Of a stretch of 64,000 bases of DNA, positions 55,301-62,866 are shown in pieces. Under the pieces are notes generated by a model. The model was not told where the DNA came from and ran no database searches. It saw only the letters and a list, made by a program, of their open reading frames with translations. The number at the start of each line of letters is the position of its first letter. The stretch's first letter is position 1. Both the position numbers and the translations under genes were made by a program. Origin of the DNA: Pseudomonas tructae (GTDB lineage Bacteria > Pseudomonadota > Gammaproteobacteria > Pseudomonadales > Pseudomonadaceae); assembly GCF_004214895.1 (NCBI RefSeq), contig NZ_CP035952.1, forward strand, positions 5,432,501 through 5,496,500, given 5' to 3'.

Positions 55301-56134
55301 GACCTTACCGCCCAGGCCAGCGAGCGCATCGCCCTGGAGCACGAACTGCGCCGGGCCATCGAGCGCAATGAGCTGAGCCTGTGCTACCAACCCAAGTTCA
55401 GCCTCAAGACCCAGAGCCTGGTAGGCGCCGAAGCGCTGATCCGCTGGAGCCACCCGACTTTTGGCGACGTGCCACCGGAGCACTTCATCCCGCTGGCCGA
55501 AGAGAACGGCATGATCCTGCAACTGGGCGACTGGGTGCTCGAACAAGCCTGCCGGCAAATGCAGGACTGGAAACACAACTACATGGCGTTCGGCCCGTTA
55601 TCGGTCAACCTGGCCGGCGCCCAGCTGCGCCAGCCAAGCCTGGTCAAACGCATCGAACAGCTGCTCAGAACCCACCAGCTCAAGGCTGGCGACCTACAAC
55701 TGGAGATCACCGAGAACTTCATCATGAGCCAGGCCGAAGAAGCCCTGGCCATCCTCCATCAACTCAAGCACCTGGGGGTGCAACTGGCGATCGACGACTT
55801 TGGCACTGGCTATTCCTCACTGAGCTACCTCAAGCGCCTGCCGCTGGACATCCTCAAGATCGACCAGTCGTTCATCCGCGGCCTGCCCGATGACCCTCAC
55901 GACGCTGCCATCGCCCGCGCCATCATCGCCCTGGGGCGCAGCATGCAGCTGACCATCATTGCCGAAGGCGTCGAAAGCCAGGCCCAGCAGAGATTTCTCG
56001 CGGCGGAGGGCTGCGAGCAGATCCAGGGCTACATCGTCAGCCTGCCGCTGCCGGCCAGCGAATTTGCCGAGACGTTCCTTCGCATAGCACTTTCAGATCT
56101 TTCGGATAGCACAGCCTGGAAACCCTCGTTATAA
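52391..56134 (+). CDS. Periplasmic-sensor PAS/GGDEF/EAL protein
   Basis: A 1,247-residue cyclic-di-GMP enzyme. It has a signal peptide (MPRMPALLLALLLVWSATAG), a solute-binding family 3 domain in the periplasm (about 25-255), a transmembrane helix near 267-290 (LPALLLMVAILAAVI), four PAS-type domains (about 310-820), a GGDEF domain with intact RLGGDEFIILLPG near residue 886, and an EAL domain with intact GAEALIRW near 1013 and DDFGTGYSSLSYL. Both active sites look complete, so it may make or break c-di-GMP depending on signal. The start has a gagg site; an in-frame start far upstream lies inside rpoD. Confidence 0.92.
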   Translation: MPRMPALLLALLLVWSATAGALTLTDEEQAWLSAHPQLRLGIDASWPPFEYRDQDGRYQGLAADYIALIQERLGVQFKPIEPISWTAVLEQAHQNKLDLLPGIMSTPERQSFLAFTRPYLDFPIVILAHEGGPQPRTIKDLYGLKIAVVENYAPHELLRTHHPDLNLVALPNVSSALQALATDEVDAVVGDLASSIWSLRQLKLDGLYVSGETPYRYQLAMAVPRPQKILVGILDKVMADMTPEEISNIQERWVGKVLDHRTLWYDLLIYGLPALLLMVAILAAVIRVNRRLSSEISRRIALEQELRSSEYHYRGLIESLSAIAWEADANDFTYSYVSPHAEDLLGYPLNQWLRPGFWRSIIHPDDALWAQAYCDSETAAGRDHSLDYRVIRADGRSLWVRDIVSLIEHGHKPVMRGLMIDISETKNAEEALRLSEQKFASVFQQCPDILVIARLSDGCLLEVNEAFEEQIGLSPAQVLGRTATELNIWGIDGVGPDLLKRLQAGSIRNLEMLFRRSNGQVFTGLTSAETFQLDSTPALVVAVRDISQLKETQEQLQTSEEKFAKAFHASPDGLLLSRQSDGLLIEVNEGFCRLTGFDTHMSLDHTALDLGIWVDLNERRRLLEMLQRDGFVRDFSCHIRRSDGQIRLCELSARPLPIAGVDCMLTIARDITERHLMQEKLQLAATVFENTAEGVLITDTDQRISAVNRAFSEITGYSEFETLGQTPRLLASGQHDSAFYVAMWHQLTAEGHWQGEIHNRRKNGEIYPCWLTISAVRNTERVITHFVAVFADISSLKHAQAKLDYQAHHDPLTGLPNRTLFESRLQAALNCAQASQRQGAVLFLDLDRFKHINDSLGHPVGDLLLKGIAQRLKEQVRDIDTVARLGGDEFIILLPGLHQPSDAEHIAHKLLACFGAPFQAGEHEFFTSASIGTSLYPQDGTDVASLIRNADAAMYRSKAKGRNRVESYTRDLTAQASERIALEHELRRAIERNELSLCYQPKFSLKTQSLVGAEALIRWSHPTFGDVPPEHFIPLAEENGMILQLGDWVLEQACRQMQDWKHNYMAFGPLSVNLAGAQLRQPSLVKRIEQLLRTHQLKAGDLQLEITENFIMSQAEEALAILHQLKHLGVQLAIDDFGTGYSSLSYLKRLPLDILKIDQSFIRGLPDDPHDAAIARAIIALGRSMQLTIIAEGVESQAQQRFLAAEGCEQIQGYIVSLPLPASEFAETFLRIALSDLSDSTAWKPSL

Positions 56135-56135
56135 T
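56130..56135 (+). promoter_or_regulatory. Candidate -10 box of the tRNA gene
   Basis: TATAAT overlaps the stop codon region of the c-di-GMP gene and lies 12 bases before the first base of the tRNA. A clear -35 box is not seen. Confidence 0.5.
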
Positions 56136-56147
56136 CCGCGTCCACTG

Positions 56148-56224
<77 letters not shown>

Positions 56225-56229
56225 CCTTC

Positions 56230-56253
56230 AAAGCCGCGCACTGCGCGGCTTTT
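56230..56253 (+). terminator. Terminator after the tRNA
   Basis: aaagccgcgc, loop act, gcgcggcttt followed by tgtcgttttt, beginning 6 bases after the tRNA end. Confidence 0.75.
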
Positions 56254-56362
56254 GTCGTTTTTGGGAAAGCTGAAAGGCTGACCATTTCGCTCCAGTGTCC
56301 ACAAAGCGTCCACACAGGCGCTCAGCGATTCAGAGGCCCCTGCTTTTTCCGTCACATCCTCC

Positions 56363-56767
56363 TCACGCCTCCTGTAAGACTCGAAGCGCAGCTGATGCCA
56401 GAAAACCCGATCGGCTTTTCTGTTCGGGATGATTCTTTACATAGCTATCGATGCGCTGCAGCAGGAACTCCGGCAGAGACGCATTGAACCGCACTGACTT
56501 GCCCAAGTACGGCGTCACATCAAAATCAACGACTGCCCACACACCGCCCGCATAGTCGGGATTATCGATATGGACATCAATAGCCTGGCCCTGAGGCAGT
56601 GGCTCCTCGTCGGCGACCAGTGACTCGAAGTGCAGGGCCAAAGCCTCCTGGACATTGTCCAGCGCTTCTTCGACGGTTGTACCTGAAGAGAAGCAGCCCG
56701 CAACATCCGGCACAATCACGCCATAGTCTGAATCGGGGTCTTTATGAATGACGACTGGAAATTTCAT
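56363..56767 (-). CDS. hicB: HicB family antitoxin
   Basis: A 134-residue antitoxin with the HicB fold (KFPVVIHKDPDSDYGVIVPDVAGCFSSG, TVEEALDNVQEALALHFES) and a C-terminal ribbon-helix-helix DNA-binding segment (VRFNASLPEFLLQRIDSYV). It should neutralise HicA and repress the operon. An aggag site precedes the start. It follows hicA by 64 bp on the same strand and lies 138 bp from the tRNA, a common position for acquired modules. Confidence 0.9.
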   Translation of the reverse strand: MKFPVVIHKDPDSDYGVIVPDVAGCFSSGTTVEEALDNVQEALALHFESLVADEEPLPQGQAIDVHIDNPDYAGGVWAVVDFDVTPYLGKSVRFNASLPEFLLQRIDSYVKNHPEQKSRSGFLASAALRVLQEA

Positions 56768-56831
56768 GAGCGCTCCTGAAGGAGAAGTGTTCCCCAGCCC
56801 CTCAAGGGTGGCTGTTTGATAGCTGCCAGCC

Positions 56832-57014
56832 TCACTTGAGGCCAGCGGTTTTCAATATGTTGTTCAGCGTCCCTTTCGGTAAATCGCTCTTGGGATGCGG
56901 GACTGTCACCCTGCCGGGTCTGGTTGGATGCTTGAAGTGGTGGTGACTACCTCTCACCCCGACCTCTTGCCATCCATCCGCCTCAAGTAACGCGATAATC
57001 TCCCTACTTCGCAT
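56832..57014 (-). CDS. hicA: HicA family mRNA interferase toxin
   Basis: A 60-residue double-stranded-RNA-binding-fold toxin that cleaves mRNA. MRSREIIALLEADGWQEVG and the catalytic-His segment RGSHHHFKHPTRPGRVTVPH match HicA/YcfA, and DLPKGTLNNILKTAGL is the usual end. The ribosome binding site aggaga is close to ideal. It is first in hicAB. A sigma-70 promoter and a palindrome lie just upstream. Confidence 0.92.
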   Translation of the reverse strand: MRSREIIALLEADGWQEVGVRGSHHHFKHPTRPGRVTVPHPKSDLPKGTLNNILKTAGLK

Positions 57015-57035
57015 GCAGTCTCCTCGCGCCCAATC

Positions 57036-57052
57036 GTGTGTAAATTACACAC
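57036..57052 (-). promoter_or_regulatory. Probable HicB operator (17-bp palindrome)
   Basis: gtgtgtaaattacacac is a perfect palindrome centred at 57044, located between the hicAB promoter and the hicA ribosome binding site. Further gtgtat and gtgtgtat half-sites lie in the promoter spacer. This is the usual layout for autorepression by a HicB-type antitoxin. Confidence 0.6.
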
Positions 57053-57074
57053 CGCGATAAACTACAACAAGAAA

Positions 57075-57103
57075 TCTATACACACGATACACAATCATGT
57101 CAA
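57075..57103 (-). promoter_or_regulatory. Sigma-70 promoter of hicAB
   Basis: On the minus strand TTGACA (57103-57098) and TATAGA (57080-57075) are separated by exactly 17 bases, about 60 bases before the hicA start. The region is notably A/T-rich against its surroundings. Confidence 0.7.
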
Positions 57104-57148
57104 TTTATTAGGGGCAGATGAATCGCCCTTTGCCAACCTGACACACTG

Positions 57149-57946
57149 TCAGCTACGCAGCTCAGCAGCCCACAACCCTGGCGTCTTGCCATAGTGACGC
57201 TGAAACAACGCAATGAATGCCGACACCGAGTCGTAGCCCAGCTCGTTGGCCAGCGCCGTGACACTCATGCCCTGGGCCAGCAACGGCAACGCCGCCAGCA
57301 GGCGCAGGCGTTGGCGCCATTCGCGGAACGACAACTGCGTCTGCGCCTGGAACAGCCGCACCAGGGTGCGCCGCGAAGCGCCGACCTGCTGCGCCCAGTC
57401 TTCAATGCTGCGGTTGTCTGCAGGGTTGGCCTGTAAGGCTTCACTGATACGCCGCAAGCGTGGGTCACTGGGCAGCGGCAGGCCGAACGGCGCTTCGGGT
57501 AATTCGCGTAACTCATCGACCAACACCTGCAGCAGCCGCGCCTGGGCGCCTTGCGCAGGATATTCAGGCGCAAAGCTGCTGGCCTTGGCGATCAGCTCGC
57601 GCACCAGCGGCGTGACTTGCAGCACGCCACAAGGACGCTGGTAGCCATTGAGCAGCGAGTCGTCCAGGTACAGCCCGCGAAATTCGATGGCCTGCTCGCT
57701 ATAGGCGGTGTGCTCGACCCCCGCAGGTATCCACAACGCACATTGCGGCGGCAACAGGTAGCTGTGGTGCTCGGTAACCACCTGCATGATTCCGGCGCTG
57801 GCGTAGGTGAACTGCACCCAGGGATGTCTGTGCATCTGCACCCGATGACCGGCCGGGATGACAAACATGCGCCGGTAAACCGGGCCCGGCAGCTGCTGGC
57901 AGTCCAGCAGCGGCGGCACTTCACTGGTTTGTCTCGTTGACGGCAC
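57149..57946 (-). CDS. AraC family transcriptional regulator with N-terminal cupin
   Basis: A 265-residue regulator. The N-terminal half is a cupin-like sensor domain (MFVIPAGHRVQMHRHPWVQFTYA, LPPQCALWIPAGVEHTAYSE), and the C-terminal half is an AraC DNA-binding domain (SIEDWAQQVGASRRTLVRLF and ALANELGYDSVSAFIALFQRHY). The start is taken as the GTG at 57946, seven bases from aaggaga; the longer open frame upstream runs through panB and is not real. It is divergent from the PanB-like gene across 84 bp and probably controls it. Confidence 0.85.
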   Translation of the reverse strand: MPSTRQTSEVPPLLDCQQLPGPVYRRMFVIPAGHRVQMHRHPWVQFTYASAGIMQVVTEHHSYLLPPQCALWIPAGVEHTAYSEQAIEFRGLYLDDSLLNGYQRPCGVLQVTPLVRELIAKASSFAPEYPAQGAQARLLQVLVDELRELPEAPFGLPLPSDPRLRRISEALQANPADNRSIEDWAQQVGASRRTLVRLFQAQTQLSFREWRQRLRLLAALPLLAQGMSVTALANELGYDSVSAFIALFQRHYGKTPGLWAAELRS

Positions 57947-58030
57947 CACCTGTCTCCTTTGCTCAAGTGAGCCAACAAAGGCCGATGATAGCCTGCGCCC
58001 GGCTTCGTTGAACAACCCTTGGAGAGACCG

Positions 58031-58849
58031 ATGAGCAGCCATGTGCGTGAAAACCGTTTGAGCGTGCCCGCCATCCAGCAGCGCAAAGGCGCTGGCAACC
58101 TGGTGGTACTGACCGCCTACAGCATGCCAATGGCGCGCTGGGTAGATGCCGAGGCTGACGTGATCATCGTTGGCGACTCGGTGGGCATGGTCCTGTACGG
58201 CATGCCCAGCACCCTGGGGGTCACCCTGGACATGATGATTGCCCACGGCCAGGCAGTGATGCGTGGCTCTCAGCGTGCCTGTGTAGTGATCGACCTGCCA
58301 TTCGGCAGTTACCAGGCCTCGCCCGAACAGGCATTCCTCAGTGCCGCCCGACTGCTGCGCGAGACCGGTGCCCAGGGCGTCAAGCTTGAAGGCGGCGAAG
58401 AACTGGCCGAGACCGTAGAATTTCTCACCCGCCGTGGGGTTCCGGTAATGGCCCATGTTGGATTGATGCCGCAGCAGGTCAACTGCCTGGGCGGTTTCAA
58501 GGCCCAGGGCCGCGATGAGCAGAGTGCCACGAAAGTGCGCCAGGATGCCCTGGCCATGCAGGCTGCGGGCGCTTTTTCGGTGGTGCTGGAAGGCATCGCC
58601 GAACCTCTGGCCCGGCGTCTGAGCGAGGAACTGGCAATCCCTACCATCGGTATCGGTGCTTCGCCTGCCTGTGATGGCCAGGTGCTGGTTACTGAAGACC
58701 TACTTGGCCTGTTCGGCGAATACCAACCACGCTTCGTCAAACGTTTTGCCGACCTGCAGCCGCAAATTGCCCAGGCCCTGGCAAGCTATGCCCGGGAAGT
58801 GCGCGACGGCAGTTTTCCCCAGGCCGAGCACTGCTTCAAGGCCCGTTGA
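58031..58849 (+). CDS. PanB-like ketopantoate hydroxymethyltransferase
   Basis: A 272-residue TIM-barrel protein of the PanB family, which makes ketopantoate from ketoisovalerate and methylene-tetrahydrofolate for CoA. The expected metal and catalytic residues are all present: Asp49 (VGDSVGM), Asp88 (VIDLPFGSY), Lys118 and Glu120 (VKLEGG), Glu187 (VLEGIAEP). It stands without panC or panD, so it is probably a paralogue of the housekeeping panB; it could make ketopantoate or act on a related 2-oxo acid. An AraC regulator is divergent. Confidence 0.85.
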   Translation: MSSHVRENRLSVPAIQQRKGAGNLVVLTAYSMPMARWVDAEADVIIVGDSVGMVLYGMPSTLGVTLDMMIAHGQAVMRGSQRACVVIDLPFGSYQASPEQAFLSAARLLRETGAQGVKLEGGEELAETVEFLTRRGVPVMAHVGLMPQQVNCLGGFKAQGRDEQSATKVRQDALAMQAAGAFSVVLEGIAEPLARRLSEELAIPTIGIGASPACDGQVLVTEDLLGLFGEYQPRFVKRFADLQPQIAQALASYAREVRDGSFPQAEHCFKAR

Positions 58850-58906
58850 GCACGGGCGCCTTGCCCAAGGGTGAGGGCAATGGATAGGCTATCGCGCTTA
58901 TTCCAT

Positions 58907-58925
58907 GAGCCGCGCAACGCGGCTC
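58907..58925 (+). terminator. Hairpin between the PanB-like gene and the Lrp regulator
   Basis: gagccgcg, loop caa, cgcggctc is a perfect 8-bp stem in the 92-bp gap. No T run follows, so it is only a candidate terminator of the PanB-like gene. Confidence 0.45.
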
Positions 58926-58941
58926 TCGCCAGAGAGTGCCC

Positions 58942-59403
58942 ATGTCCGCCAGCCGCCCCGTCGCCCTCGACGAAATCGATCGTCAGTTGATCTCGCTGCT
59001 GCAGATCAACGCCCGCGAAAGTGTTGCCACCCTCGCCCGGCAACTGGGCATCGCGCGCACCACGGTGACCTCGCGCCTGGCCCGCCTGGAAAAGACCAAG
59101 GTCATCAGCGGTTACGGCGTGCGCCTGGGCCAGCGCTTGATCGACGGCGGTCTGCAAGCCTATGTCGGAATCAAGGTGCAGCCACGCTCGGGCAAGGACG
59201 TGGTCCGGCGCCTGAGCACCATGGGCCAAGTGCAGCAATTATGCGCAGTCAGTGGCGAGTTCGACTACGTCGCCTGGCTGCGCAGCGATTCACCCGAGCA
59301 ACTGGACCAGTTGCTCGATCAGATCGGCAGCGTTGAAGGGGTGGAGAAAACCACCACCTCGATCATTCTCAGCAGCAAGGTGGATCGCGGCCAGCCGGTT
59401 TGA
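58942..59403 (+). CDS. Lrp/AsnC family transcriptional regulator
   Basis: A 153-residue regulator with an N-terminal helix-turn-helix (LDEIDRQLISLLQINARESV, LGIARTTVTSRLARLEKT) and a C-terminal RAM/AsnC sensing domain (LQAYVGIKVQPRSGKDVV, VSGEFDYVAWLR). In P. putida a gene of this type stands next to davBA, so it is a likely lysine- or amino-acid-responsive regulator of that operon. Here a toxin-antitoxin pair separates it from davB. Confidence 0.87.
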   Translation: MSASRPVALDEIDRQLISLLQINARESVATLARQLGIARTTVTSRLARLEKTKVISGYGVRLGQRLIDGGLQAYVGIKVQPRSGKDVVRRLSTMGQVQQLCAVSGEFDYVAWLRSDSPEQLDQLLDQIGSVEGVEKTTTSIILSSKVDRGQPV

Positions 59404-59498
59404 AACACCAGGCAATCATCCACCCGGATGAGCCGTTGTCACACGTATAGGCTGGTGACAGCCACACCGCTTGACGGTGGAGGATAACGCCCACAGAC

Positions 59499-59517
59499 TA
59501 TACGCAGGTAACGTATA
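59499..59517 (+). promoter_or_regulatory. Inverted repeat upstream of the toxin-antitoxin pair
   Basis: tatacg (59499-59504) and cgtata (59512-59517) form an inverted repeat with a 7-base gap, ending 4 bases before the toxin ATG. A third cgtata lies at 59444-59449. It is a plausible operator for the Xre antitoxin. Confidence 0.5.
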
Positions 59518-59521
59518 AAAG

Positions 59522-59860
59522 ATGGAAGCCCTTTTTGTCGAACTACCGGCCTTTGCTCGCTACCGTTGCGACTACCTGGATGACCAGGCTTTCAGGGCCT
59601 TGCAGTTCATCCTGCTGCTCAACCCCCACGCGGACTCGGTCATTCAGGGCACAGGCGGCCTGCGCAAGATGCGCTTCGCCGATGAACAGCGGCATAAGGG
59701 AAAACGCGGCGGCACGCGGGTGATCTACTACTGGTGGAACAGTGGTCAGCAGTTCTGGTTGTTCACCTTGTATGGCAAGGATCAGCAAGACGACCTGAGC
59801 GCGGCTCAACGCCAGTTGCTCAAACAGATGCTCGATCAGGAAATCGAGGCGAGGACATAA
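59522..59860 (+). CDS. RelE/HigB-type toxin
   Basis: A 112-residue putative mRNA interferase of the RelE/ParE superfamily, HigB-2 branch: FVELPAFARYRCDYLDDQAF at the start, GLRKMRFADEQRHKGKRGGTRVIYYWW in the core with the basic loop, and FWLFTLYGKDQQDDLSAAQR after it. Toxin-first order with an Xre antitoxin one base downstream fits higBA-type modules. No ribosome binding site stands out, as is usual next to a cramped operator. Confidence 0.86.
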   Translation: MEALFVELPAFARYRCDYLDDQAFRALQFILLLNPHADSVIQGTGGLRKMRFADEQRHKGKRGGTRVIYYWWNSGQQFWLFTLYGKDQQDDLSAAQRQLLKQMLDQEIEART

Positions 59861-59861
59861 A

Positions 59862-60176
59862 ATGACGCGCAATATTTTTTCCGAACTGAACGAAGGCTTC
59901 GATGCCCTTGCCCAGGAGCGTCAAGGCAAATTGACCCTGCGCTCGCACAAGCTGCAGCTCACCGAGCTGATGGACGTTTGCGCCGAAGAGCTCGTAGCGA
60001 TTCGCGAACGGCTCAACATGTCCCGTGCGGTATTTGCCATGTACCTGCGCACCAACGTTCGTACGCTGGAAAACTGGGAACAGGGAAGAGCTCGCCCCAA
60101 TGCCCAGGCAATGACCTTGATTCGATTGGTGGAAAAATACCCGGAAACCGTCGAGCATTTGGCTGCACTCACCTGA
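59862..60176 (+). CDS. Xre/HigA-type antitoxin
   Basis: A 104-residue antitoxin. The N-terminal part (FSELNEGFDALAQERQGKLTL) probably wraps the toxin, and the C-terminal part is an Xre helix-turn-helix (AIRERLNMSRAVFAMYLRTN, VRTLENWEQGRARPNAQA). It starts one base after the toxin stop, so the two are coupled, and it should repress its own promoter through the tatacg/cgtata repeat. Confidence 0.87.
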   Translation: MTRNIFSELNEGFDALAQERQGKLTLRSHKLQLTELMDVCAEELVAIRERLNMSRAVFAMYLRTNVRTLENWEQGRARPNAQAMTLIRLVEKYPETVEHLAALT

Positions 60177-60334
60177 CCCGTCATTCAGCAGCATTTCTTC
60201 GTCATAACGACAAAAATAAAACAAAAACGACGACACTCTGCATCTTAATAACGTAATCCCCACCCCCTAGAATGACCGCCAGCGTTTTCTATACTCAAGC
60301 TCCGCACCCCGCGCAGCGCCTGGCAAGGTCACCT

Positions 60335-62017
60335 ATGAACAAGAACAATCGCCACCCCGCCGACGGCAAGAAACCCATCACCATTTTTGGCCCGGACTTC
60401 CCGTTCGCTTTTGACGACTGGATTGAACACCCCGCAGGTCTGGGCAGCATCCCGGTTGAACGCCATGGCGAGGAAGTGGCGATCGTCGGCGCCGGCATTG
60501 CCGGGCTGGTGGCAGCCTACGAATTGATGAAACTGGGCCTCAAGCCTGTAGTGTACGAAGCCTCGAAAATGGGCGGCCGCCTGCGTTCGCAAACCTTCGA
60601 GGGCACCGACGGGATCATTGCCGAGCTGGGTGGCATGCGCTTTCCAGTGTCGTCTACGGCGTTCTATCACTATGTCGACAAGCTTGGCCTTCAAACCAAG
60701 CCCTTCCCCAACCCGCTGACACCCGCCTCGGGTAGCACGGTCATTGACCTGGAAGGCCAGACCCACTACGCAGAAAAGCTGTCCGACCTGCCCAAGCTGT
60801 TCCAGGAAGTGGCCGACGCCTGGGCCGATGCCCTGGAAGACGGCTCCCGCTTTGGCGATATCCAGCAAGCCATCCGTGACCGTGATGTGCCGCGCCTGAA
60901 AGAGCTGTGGAACACTCTGGTACCGTTGTGGGACGACCGTACTTTCTACGACTTCGTCGCCACTTCCAAAGCCTTCGCCAAGCTCAGTTTCCTGCACCGC
61001 GAAGTGTTCGGCCAGGTCGGCTTCGGCACCGGCGGCTGGGATTCGGATTTTCCCAACTCGATGCTGGAAATCTTCCGCGTGGTCATGACCAACTGCGACG
61101 ACCACCAGCACCTGGTGGTCGGCGGCGTCGAGCAGGTGCCACTGGGCATCTGGCGCCACGTGCCGGAGCGATGCGCCCACTGGCCGGCCGGCACCAGCCT
61201 GAGCTCGCTGCACCGCGGCGCGCCACGCCCTGGAGTGAAGAGCATTGCCCGTGACAGCGACGGGCGCCTGGCGGTGACTGATAACTGGGGCGACACCCGC
61301 CATTACGCCGCCGTGCTGACCACCTGCCAGAGCTGGCTGCTCACCACCCAGATCGAGTGCGAAGAATCGCTGTTCTCGCAGAAGATGTGGATGGCCCTGG
61401 ACCGTACCCGCTACATGCAGTCGTCGAAGACCTTCGTCATGGTCGACCGGCCATTCTGGAAGGACAAGGACCCACAGACCGGCCGCGACCTGATGAGCAT
61501 GACCCTGACCGACCGCCTGACCCGTGGCACTTATCTGTTCGACAACGGCGACGACAAGCCCGGGGTGATCTGCCTGTCCTACTCGTGGATGAGCGATGCG
61601 TTGAAGATGCTCCCGCATCCGGTGGAAAAGCGCGTCAAGCTGGCCCTCGACGCCCTGAAGAAGATCTACCCCAAAGTCGATATCGCCGGGCACATCATCG
61701 GCGACCCGATCACCGTGTCCTGGGAAGCCGACCCGCACTTCCTCGGCGCCTTCAAGGGCGCGCTACCCGGCCATTACCGCTACAACCAGCGCATGTACGC
61801 GCACTTCATGCAGCAAGACATGCCGGCTGAACAACGCGGTATCTTCATTGCCGGTGACGATGTGTCCTGGACCCCGGCCTGGGTCGAAGGTGCGGTACAG
61901 ACTTCGCTCAATGCGGTGTGGGGTATCATGAATCACTTCGGTGGGCAGACCCACCCGGACAACCCAGGCCCGGGCGATGTGTTCCACGAGATCGGACCGA
62001 TCGCCCTGGCCGACTGA
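60335..62017 (+). CDS. davB: L-lysine 2-monooxygenase DavB
   Basis: A flavin monooxygenase that turns L-lysine into 5-aminovaleramide, CO2 and water, the first step of the P. putida 5-aminovalerate route. The 560-residue protein has the FAD-binding VAIVGAGIAGLVAAYE (GAGIAG at 52-57), the GG-motif GGRLRSQTF, and the C-terminal FIAGDDVSWTPAWVEGAVQT. The text is very close to the P. putida enzyme as I recall it. The ATG at 60335 matches that start; an in-frame ATG at 60272 lies upstream. The 158-bp leader contains an A-rich run (aaaaataaaacaaaaacg). Confidence 0.94.
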   Translation: MNKNNRHPADGKKPITIFGPDFPFAFDDWIEHPAGLGSIPVERHGEEVAIVGAGIAGLVAAYELMKLGLKPVVYEASKMGGRLRSQTFEGTDGIIAELGGMRFPVSSTAFYHYVDKLGLQTKPFPNPLTPASGSTVIDLEGQTHYAEKLSDLPKLFQEVADAWADALEDGSRFGDIQQAIRDRDVPRLKELWNTLVPLWDDRTFYDFVATSKAFAKLSFLHREVFGQVGFGTGGWDSDFPNSMLEIFRVVMTNCDDHQHLVVGGVEQVPLGIWRHVPERCAHWPAGTSLSSLHRGAPRPGVKSIARDSDGRLAVTDNWGDTRHYAAVLTTCQSWLLTTQIECEESLFSQKMWMALDRTRYMQSSKTFVMVDRPFWKDKDPQTGRDLMSMTLTDRLTRGTYLFDNGDDKPGVICLSYSWMSDALKMLPHPVEKRVKLALDALKKIYPKVDIAGHIIGDPITVSWEADPHFLGAFKGALPGHYRYNQRMYAHFMQQDMPAEQRGIFIAGDDVSWTPAWVEGAVQTSLNAVWGIMNHFGGQTHPDNPGPGDVFHEIGPIALAD

Positions 62018-62030
62018 CGGGAGAATCACC

Positions 62031-62828
62031 ATGCGCATCGCCCTGTTCCAAGGCGAACCGCAACCACTGGACGTCCCCGGCAATCTCGAGCGCCTGCACC
62101 AGCAGGCGCAACTGGCCGCAGCGCGCGGCGCCGAGTTGCTGGTGTGTCCGGAGATGTTTCTCAGCGGTTACAACATCGGCAGCGAAGCCGTGGCACGTCT
62201 GGCCGAGGCCGAAGACGGCCCCTCGGCCATGGCCGTGGTGGAAATAGCCCAGAGTCATCGCATCGCCATTGCCTACGGCTACCCGGAGCTGGCTGAGGAC
62301 GGCCAGGTCTTCAACAGCGTGCAGTTGATCGACGCCCATGGCAGCAGCCTGTGCAACTACCGCAAGACCCATCTGTTCGGAGGCCTGGACCGGGCGATGT
62401 TCAGCCCCGGGCCAGACCACTTTCCGGTGGTCGAGCTCAACGGCTGGCGCCTGGGCCTGCTGATTTGCTACGACATCGAGTTCCCGGAAAACGCCCGACG
62501 CCTGGCCCTGGCCGGGGCCGAGCTGATCCTGGTGCCGACGGCGAACATGGTGCCCTTCGACTTCATTGCGCAGATCACCGTGCGCGCCCGCGCGTACGAG
62601 AACCAGTGCTATCTGGTGTATGCCAACTATTGCGGCAGCGAAGGCGAGATCCACTATTGCGGACAGAGCAGTATCGTCAGCCCGGATGGCAGCATCCTGG
62701 CCATGGCCGGCCGCGACAGCGCATTGCTGAGCGCGGACCTGGAACTGCAGCAAGTGCACCAAGGGCGAGCCAACACCCCCTACCTGCATGACCTGCGCCC
62801 CGCGCTCTACCGTACGGCAGGTCAATAA
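62031..62828 (+). CDS. davA: 5-aminopentanamidase DavA
   Basis: A nitrilase-superfamily amidase that hydrolyses 5-aminovaleramide to 5-aminovalerate and ammonia. The 265-residue protein has the catalytic triad Glu41 (LLVCPEMFLSG), Lys112 (NYRKTHLFGG) and Cys146 (GLLICYDIEFPE). It follows davB by 13 bp with a gggaga site, so the two form the davBA operon of lysine catabolism. Confidence 0.94.
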   Translation: MRIALFQGEPQPLDVPGNLERLHQQAQLAAARGAELLVCPEMFLSGYNIGSEAVARLAEAEDGPSAMAVVEIAQSHRIAIAYGYPELAEDGQVFNSVQLIDAHGSSLCNYRKTHLFGGLDRAMFSPGPDHFPVVELNGWRLGLLICYDIEFPENARRLALAGAELILVPTANMVPFDFIAQITVRARAYENQCYLVYANYCGSEGEIHYCGQSSIVSPDGSILAMAGRDSALLSADLELQQVHQGRANTPYLHDLRPALYRTAGQ

Positions 62829-62866
62829 TCCGCTAGCATGACGGTTCTCTTATCTGCGGAACTGTC

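Noticed and set aside
56285..56320. gtccacaaagcgtccacac as the remnant of an integrase gene or attachment site
   Set aside because: The repeated word is suggestive of tRNA-linked integration regions, but no integrase coding sequence and no second copy of the tRNA end could be found.
57947..58456. An upstream extension of the AraC regulator reading frame to 58456
   Set aside because: The extra 170 codons run antisense through the PanB-like gene and lack homology to AraC regulators; the GTG at 57946 has a good ribosome binding site.
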